From positions 1 through 24,273 of the forward strand of contig WTXG01000421.1 of NCBI GenBank assembly GCA_022496185.1: a DNA stretch of 24,273 bases, in the 5' to 3' direction. Origin of the DNA: Multifurca ochricompacta (taxonomy: Eukaryota; Basidiomycota; Agaricomycetes; Russulales; Russulaceae). A program made the position numbers and the translations under genes. Shown one piece after another: positions 19,988 through 24,273 of this stretch (position 1 is its first letter; each line of letters opens with the position of its first letter). The notes beneath the pieces are model-generated. The model had not been told where the DNA came from, ran no database searches, and was given only the letters and a program-made list of their open reading frames with translations.

Positions 19988-21522
19988 TAAAAACTTGCCT
20001 TCAGAGCTTCGATTTGGGCCTTGAGGTCGGCCACCTGCTTCAGGAGCTCTGAGTTATCGCTATTGGCGGGCGCGTTACCCTTTTTGGAGGTCGAGCTAGC
20101 ATTAGCAGCCTGGGTAGGCTGGGTGCTTGCTGCGGCAGCTTTGGGAGCTGCAGGTGCCTGGCTATCGGAGCCAGCGACTTTTGCTGCTTTGGGCTTTCCA
20201 GCCCATTTGTGGTAACAACCTGTGGTTATATGCCCTTTTCTTCCACAGTGATTGCAGATTTGCTCTTTGTGGTTGCCGTTCGCCCAAGTATGGGCACTGC
20301 TTCCACATCCCGTGCACTTTCCTTTAAAGGCAGCTTTGTAATCATAGTAGCTTTTCTTTCCAGACCCTACTTGTTGCTGTTTGGAGGCATCTATCTCCAT
20401 AGCATTGGGGTCTTTTCGGTGCTGGGTTGGCTCAGGGAGAACTTCTCCCTTCTTTTCTGCTTCTCTTCGGCGTAATCTTTGATCGATTAGCTGAGCAGAC
20501 GTAAAGAGTGTCTGCATATCTGTGGGTTGGACTGGCATAATAGCCAAGGTGTCTTTGATTTTGCCGGAAAGGCCATCGTAGAACCGATCGAAAAGGTCAC
20601 GGTCCGACCATCCGGTTTGAGGTGAATGCTCGTCGAAGCGAGCTTTGTATTCTGCCACACTGTGGCGTCCTTGTTGGATTTTCTTCAGCGCTGATCGCGC
20701 TGCTTCTCCAATGTCGTGCGGTATAAACCGTGAAGTAAATGCCTGTTCGAAGTTACCCCAATTCGCTGAAAAGGGAATAACTCCATTTTTTAATTGCTCC
20801 AAATGCGGCAGAGCCCACGTTCGTGCATCTCCAGTCATTAAATTTAGGACCGCCAAGATCCAATCTGCGTCCCTCTTGGACCAGCTGGTTGTCGTGGGGT
20901 CATAGTCGTTCAAATTCCGCTTTTGGTTCCATCCCCAATTATGAAATGCAGCCAGGAAGTGCCTGGCATCAGCTGAGTTTCCCTTTCCATCCCAGGAAGC
21001 AGGTCGGGCAACGGAAGAGTCTTTTCCGGAGCCGACTGTCTGGGGAGGGGTTGGCTGTCCAAGCTGCTGGACCACTATTTGGACATCCGCGGAGAGCTGT
21101 GTGATGGCGGCCATCATGGCGCCCATCATGTTACGAAGCTCTGCCGGTGTCATTGTAAGTGGGGTCTGCGCTGGCGGCGGGGGATTGGTACTGGGTCCAC
21201 TGGGCCCGGTTGTGGGAGCGGTGCTAGCCATAGGACTAGTAGGACTATTCTGTCTGGCTGGAGGAGTGTCGCGACGAGTAGGAGTGCTGGAATCGGAAGG
21301 AGTGGAATTAGAAGGAGTAATATCAGGTACACCAGCTTGACGGAGTAATTCGTCAGATAACTGGGAGGCTAAATTTCTGATAAACTGTTGTTCTTCTAGT
21401 TCTGCTTCGATTGCAGGGGAGATTAAATTTTCTATAGGCGACGGTGCTCGGCTAGATAATCGAGAGGGTCTAGCGGAGCGGGAGTATGGAGGGTTGGGTG
21501 TTCTAGAACTTCTAGAAGCCAC
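19987..21522 (-). CDS. Element D Gag
   Basis: 511 codons open. It has a Ser/Pro-rich N-terminus, a Met-rich helix (MTPAELRNMMGAMMAAI) and a retrotransposon Gag core at about residues 185-350 (SWDGKGNSADARHFLAAF, WGNFEQAFTSRF, EYKARFDEHSP, LFDRFYDGLSGKIKD). The zinc knuckle is CNHCGRKGHITTGC (CX2CX4HX4C, about residues 425-438), preceded by a second less regular Cys/His group (CTGCGSSAH). It ends in a short coiled coil (LLKQVADLKAQIEALKASF). Its first codon is GTG, not ATG, and the same frame is open upstream apart from one TGA, so the true start may be further upstream. Gag assembles particles and binds element RNA. Confidence 0.88.
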   Translation of the reverse strand: MASRSSRTPNPPYSRSARPSRLSSRAPSPIENLISPAIEAELEEQQFIRNLASQLSDELLRQAGVPDITPSNSTPSDSSTPTRRDTPPARQNSPTSPMASTAPTTGPSGPSTNPPPPAQTPLTMTPAELRNMMGAMMAAITQLSADVQIVVQQLGQPTPPQTVGSGKDSSVARPASWDGKGNSADARHFLAAFHNWGWNQKRNLNDYDPTTTSWSKRDADWILAVLNLMTGDARTWALPHLEQLKNGVIPFSANWGNFEQAFTSRFIPHDIGEAARSALKKIQQGRHSVAEYKARFDEHSPQTGWSDRDLFDRFYDGLSGKIKDTLAIMPVQPTDMQTLFTSAQLIDQRLRRREAEKKGEVLPEPTQHRKDPNAMEIDASKQQQVGSGKKSYYDYKAAFKGKCTGCGSSAHTWANGNHKEQICNHCGRKGHITTGCYHKWAGKPKAAKVAGSDSQAPAAPKAAAASTQPTQAANASSTSKKGNAPANSDNSELLKQVADLKAQIEALKASF

Positions 21523-21525
21523 CGT

Positions 21526-21987
21526 TCAGTCGGTCAGGTATTCTAGTTCTGACCCAAATTCTTCTTCTTCTTCTTCTTCTTCCCACTCAGCGGCACGTGC
21601 GACAAGGTCGGTGACCGTTACTTCTGTACCGGGGAGATACCAGTTGCCAAAAAGCTCTCTAAGTTCGGCCTCGGCAGACGGGTGGTGGTGTAAACGTTCA
21701 GTTATTTCGTTTAACCAGTTGCGCACCAGTCTGTCGCGGTAAAGGTAAATGTCCCGTTCGTCCTCGAAGCTTTCTTCAACAATGTTGTTGGCTTTGCGGA
21801 GAGTAGGGGAAGTGGAGAGAGCGCCTTCTGATCCTTCTATAGTAGAAGAGGCAGGTGTGGCAAAATGTTCTTCTTGGGTGTTATCCCAACGGTAATGATA
21901 TGCGAGATCGAAGGAGACTGTCGAGGGAAGGTTGTTGAAAGTAAAAGGGAAGTCGGGGTGTTGCGGGAGAATGTTCTCCGCAGTCAC
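21526..21987 (-). pseudogene. Acidic ORF upstream of, and in frame with, element D gag
   Basis: 153 codons in the gag frame, separated from it by TGA at 21528-21526 (LTD-stop-TVASRSS). The listed first codon is GTG; the frame is in fact open back to TAA at about 22185 with no ATG. It contains YHYRWDNTQEEHF, RLVRNWLNEI and an eight-Glu run encoded by a TTC/GAA microsatellite. I recognise no domain. Either it is the N-terminus of a longer Gag, cut by a CGA-to-TGA change, or a separate leader ORF. The open length argues for the first. Confidence 0.55.
21559..21582. repeat. TTC/GAA trinucleotide microsatellite
   Basis: About eight uninterrupted TTC units on the plus strand, coding for a poly-Glu tract on the minus strand just before gag. 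It is prone to length change in steps of one codon. Confidence 0.85.
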
Positions 21988-22754
21988 GTCTTCCTGATGC
22001 GGCTGCTCCTGAATAGGAAGCGGCGGCGTTAAAATGTGTCTTCCTCTCCTTCGAAGTTGTTGGACACGCTCTCGAGCGCGCCGGATGATACGGTCAACCC
22101 ACGGAATACACGGCGTTGTGGAAAAAGGTATGGAAGCTGGTCCGCTGGACCAGAAGCTTCGTAGTTTTGGTGTGTTTCGATGTTACAAGTGCCGCGCAAC
22201 GCTAAGCACAGGATGGAAGGGTGTGTCAACCAAAGAGGCGAATACTAATGCACACAAGAGTGCACTAGCCAAGCTCCGGCGGTAATGACAAACACCAGGA
22301 AAAATGATATGGGAAGTTACAGAGCCCAAGGCTGTCTGCCGCAGTCTCCTCGACCTATTGGCTGCCTCTCACACAAGGGACACGAGCCCAAGTGCTCTGA
22401 AATCGGTTCTGACAGATGTCTCTCTGAGTTCGTCACCGGTTTCCCGGGGCCCCCTCAGCTCTGCCCAGTTTTACACTCCTTGGTAGGAGATCCGGCACAG
22501 ATGATCCCCAAGCACATGTAAACACGACAACTCGAGTTTGGAATGACCAAGCAACCAGGATAACCACTACTCGGGTATATCTCTGGTCACCGCCTCGGCT
22601 ATGAATTATTGGCTCAACTCAGCTACTGTCTGATCAGGCCTCCGACCCCAGGGGTTGTAACTAAGACTATTTGAAACACTACTACTGCTGTGAAAGAAGG
22701 TTAAAAGTACCGGCCCGAAACTGGGAGGGCACGTAGGATACAATCTTGTCCTAA
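21988..22754 (-). other. Element D leader between 5' LTR and the gag-frame ORF
   Basis: About 770 bp. The minus strand after the LTR begins TTAGGACAAGATTG. I see no TGG-type primer binding site complementary to a tRNA CCA end. The gag frame is open from about 22182 but has no ATG. Nothing else is recognised in 22186-22754. Confidence 0.5.
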
Positions 22755-23565
22755 TGTAATGGGTGAAGCTCCGTGTACACTTAGTGAGCAAGAAGGGCAA
22801 AGGTGAAAGTGACCTTTGTCGTTGGGCGTACCGCGGAGGCAAACGTCACATGTCAAGCAATGACCAGGAACTGTGTCACCCACAGTGGTTTATTCAACCA
22901 CGATGACGGCGTTCTGAAACTGGAAGAAGCTGCAGCCCCAAGAGGACAAGATGGGGGCTACAGGCTGTTACAGGGGGTCTTATATACATTTCTCAGTGTA
23001 ACGAGGTAAGCAGTAGGTGTAAGCAAGAATCAGCAAGTATCAGTCAGCTGTATTGCTGACTGAGCCTTATCTTTGTGATTCGTAAGCTGCTTTACTCTGC
23101 TGACTGATCATGCTCCACAATGTGATGTCATAATGACGTCATTGTGGAGTAGATAACTGATATGTAATCTAGCCCTTAGGTCTGGAACACGTCTATCTAC
23201 TGATACATGTGGTTCTGTGCTAAAATTGGCCATGGCCCAACCTGGGCCCTTATCTGGAGCTCCACTTACCTAGAACCTTCTAGGCTGGACTCCTTCTATC
23301 TTGATACCAGCTCCACTTGGTCTAGAACCGTCCAGACTGTGGGCCTTGCTTATTGTGGTAAACACAATAGAGAATCGACTTGTTCTTGTTGAGTGGCTCT
23401 TGTGCTGACTAAGCAGCATGTGACTTATTACATGTGACTCGGTCACATGATCCATGTCACGACTACATTCCCACGATCACGTCTTGAGACTGCTGGGGTA
23501 TCTTCCCACAGTCATGTGATCCTCAAGGGAGAAAATAAAAGGAAAAATAAAGTAGAGCCGTGACA
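22755..23565 (-). repeat. 5' LTR of element D, 811 bp
   Basis: Plus-strand edges are TGTAATGGGTG and GCCGTGACA, followed by TCAGA. It is nearly identical to 15375-16186. It carries the promoter for element D on the minus strand, with the TATA box near 22980-22986 and the U3 word cluster CATGTGAC/GTCACATG around 23417-23460. Confidence 0.97.
22979..22988 (-). promoter_or_regulatory. TATA box of element D 5' LTR
   Basis: The minus-strand reading TGTATATAAG lies about 580 bp into the LTR from its U3 end and about 225 bp before the internal region. That is consistent with a core promoter that starts the genomic transcript in the LTR. The transcription start itself cannot be seen. Confidence 0.6.
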
Positions 23566-24273
23566 TCAGAGTCTGGGAACCCTTTCCACTTGATCAAGTA
23601 ATGTAACTTGCGCCCTCGGCCTCTTCGGGATGAGTCCAGTATGCGATCCACTTCCCACTCCACTTCTCCATCAACAAGGTCAGGCGGTGGTCTTGGGAAG
23701 TTTTCACCGTGCATGGAAGTTTCCTTGTACGGAGTCAGTAGCTGTGCATGGAAGACCGGATGGATCTTCCATTTCTCAGGGAGTTTAAGTTCATATGAAA
23801 CGTCCGACAGTTTCCTCCTGATTTGGAAAGGTCCGTGACGTCGGGGCGCTAACTTAGCCGAGGGATGTGACGTGTAAATGTTCTTCCCTTCGAGCCAGAC
23901 CCAATCATTGGCTTGATAAGGTGTGAATTTGTGAGGCAGTGCCGATAGGAGCTCTTGCGCCTTCAGTAGATTCTCATTGGCCGATTGTTGTAGTTCCTTC
24001 CATTGGTCGATACGTTGGGTTACGGATGGCACATTAGTGGGCTTATCTACCCATGTGGTTCGTGGGGTCCAGCCCATGATAAGGGAGAATGGAGTAGTCT
24101 TTGTCGTCCCATTGGGCCAGGAGTTGTGAGCGAACTCCGCCGTGGAGAGCCATTGGGCCCAATCATCTTGTCGTCTATTACACCAGAACCGCAGATACTG
24201 TTCTAACCACTGATTGGTTCGTTCCGACTGTCCGTCAGTCTGTGGGTGGTATGCTGTGGATATATTTTGTGTG
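23566..24273 (-). pseudogene. Element C pol: integrase C-terminal half and start of chromodomain, cut by D and by window edge
   Basis: The frame is open from the right edge (24272) to 23566 without a stop. It starts in the integrase core with TAYHPQTDGQSERTNQWLEQ (catalytic Glu in SERTN). It continues through AEFAHNSWPNG, PFSLIMGWTPRTTW, WVWLEGKNI, RRHGPFQIRRKL, HPVFHAQLL and PRPPPDLVDGE to the chromodomain LHYLIKWKGFPD. At 23567/23566 element D intervenes within a codon, and the following residues read from D's LTR are foreign. The rest of the chromodomain is at 15374-15282. It is closely related to B's integrase but less decayed. Confidence 0.92.

Larger units (their letters stand above)
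15375..23565 (-). mobile_element. Element D: complete, young Ty3/gypsy chromovirus
   Basis: It spans 8191 bp, with LTRs at 22755-23565 (5') and 15375-16186 (3') and a perfect TCAGA duplication. The order on the minus strand is leader, acidic ORF, gag, protease-RT, RNase H-integrase-chromodomain and polypurine tract. The LTRs differ by three transitions and one G-run length change, so the insertion is recent. Gag and Pol are nevertheless broken by two TGA codons and two single-base frameshifts. It has no extra 3' ORF; its pol stop overlaps the polypurine tract. It split the chromodomain of element C. Confidence 0.95.
12807..24273 (-). mobile_element. Element C: Ty3/gypsy chromovirus with extra 3' ORF, interrupted by D and by a solo LTR
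   Basis: From right to left on the minus strand: integrase and chromodomain (24273-23566), interruption by D, chromodomain end (15374-15282), extra 3' ORF (15202-14009), polypurine tract, and 3' LTR (13977-12807). It sits inside the copia integrase. The base composition at the junction (CACCGG then TGTTATG) gives the expected target copy ACCGG at 12802-12806; the partner is outside the window. It belongs to the same LTR family as element A. Its integrase is related to but distinct from that of B. Confidence 0.9.

Noticed and set aside
20021..21348. Several plus-strand open frames of 60-90 codons opposite gag of D
   Set aside because: They are antisense shadows of the Gag coding sequence with no motif of their own.
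22034..22521. Plus-strand open frames in the leader of D
   Set aside because: Short, with no recognisable domain and no homologous copy in the window. They lie in the leader of a minus-strand element.
1..24273. tRNA, rRNA, CRISPR array or bacterial-type operon
   Set aside because: No such structures were seen. The repeats are LTR pairs with 5-bp target duplications, and the coding content is eukaryotic retroelement.

Overview
The window holds no recognisable host gene. It is a pile-up of LTR retrotransposons inserted into one another, typical of a repeat-rich, probably heterochromatic block of a filamentous fungal chromosome. The pol proteins (Ty3/gypsy with a C-terminal chromodomain, and a Ty1/copia Gag-Pol) look most like those common in Basidiomycota (Agaricomycetes). 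That placement rests on general resemblance and is an inference.

Left block, 1-10252. Element B is a decayed Ty3/gypsy chromovirus on the minus strand. Its interrupted 5' LTR is at 9065-10252, followed leftward by gag, protease, RT, RNase H, integrase, chromodomain and then an extra 3' ORF (3377-2200). Its 3' LTR is at 1765-2168 and is cut by element A. Element A is on the plus strand and enters from the left edge; only its own copy of the extra 3' ORF (1-1146) and its 3' LTR (1178-1764) are visible. Two solo LTRs sit inside B: one of the A/C family at 5444-6033 (target duplication TGGGT) and one of an unrelated family at 9415-10003 (AATGG/AACGG).

Right block, 10323-24273. A plus-strand Ty1/copia element has its 5' LTR at 10323-10615, a copia-type primer site, and an open Gag-Pol from 11005. 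It is cut at 12806, inside the integrase, by minus-strand chromovirus C. C's 3' LTR (12807-13977) contains a solo LTR of the same family (13235-13813, duplication AAACA). Next comes the best-preserved copy of the extra 3' ORF (15202-14009) and the end of C's chromodomain. At 15370-15374/23566-23570 C is split by element D, a complete Ty3/gypsy element (15375-23565, minus strand) with LTRs of 812 and 811 bp and a perfect TCAGA duplication. C's integrase resumes at 23570 and runs off the right edge. The remaining copia sequence should lie beyond the window.

The least ordinary feature is the third ORF carried by A, B and C between the pol chromodomain and the polypurine tract. It is about 390-400 codons and has an N-terminal conserved block, a predicted coiled coil, a cluster of zinc-knuckle motifs and a conserved acidic tail (LVQDDDG). 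Element B also has an ordinary Gag with its own single zinc knuckle, so this ORF is additional to gag. I do not recognise it as a named family. A second theme is decay: most pol-frame interruptions are TGA where an arginine CGA codon is expected, and the three substitutions between D's LTRs are all at CpG sites. This fits cytosine methylation and deamination.
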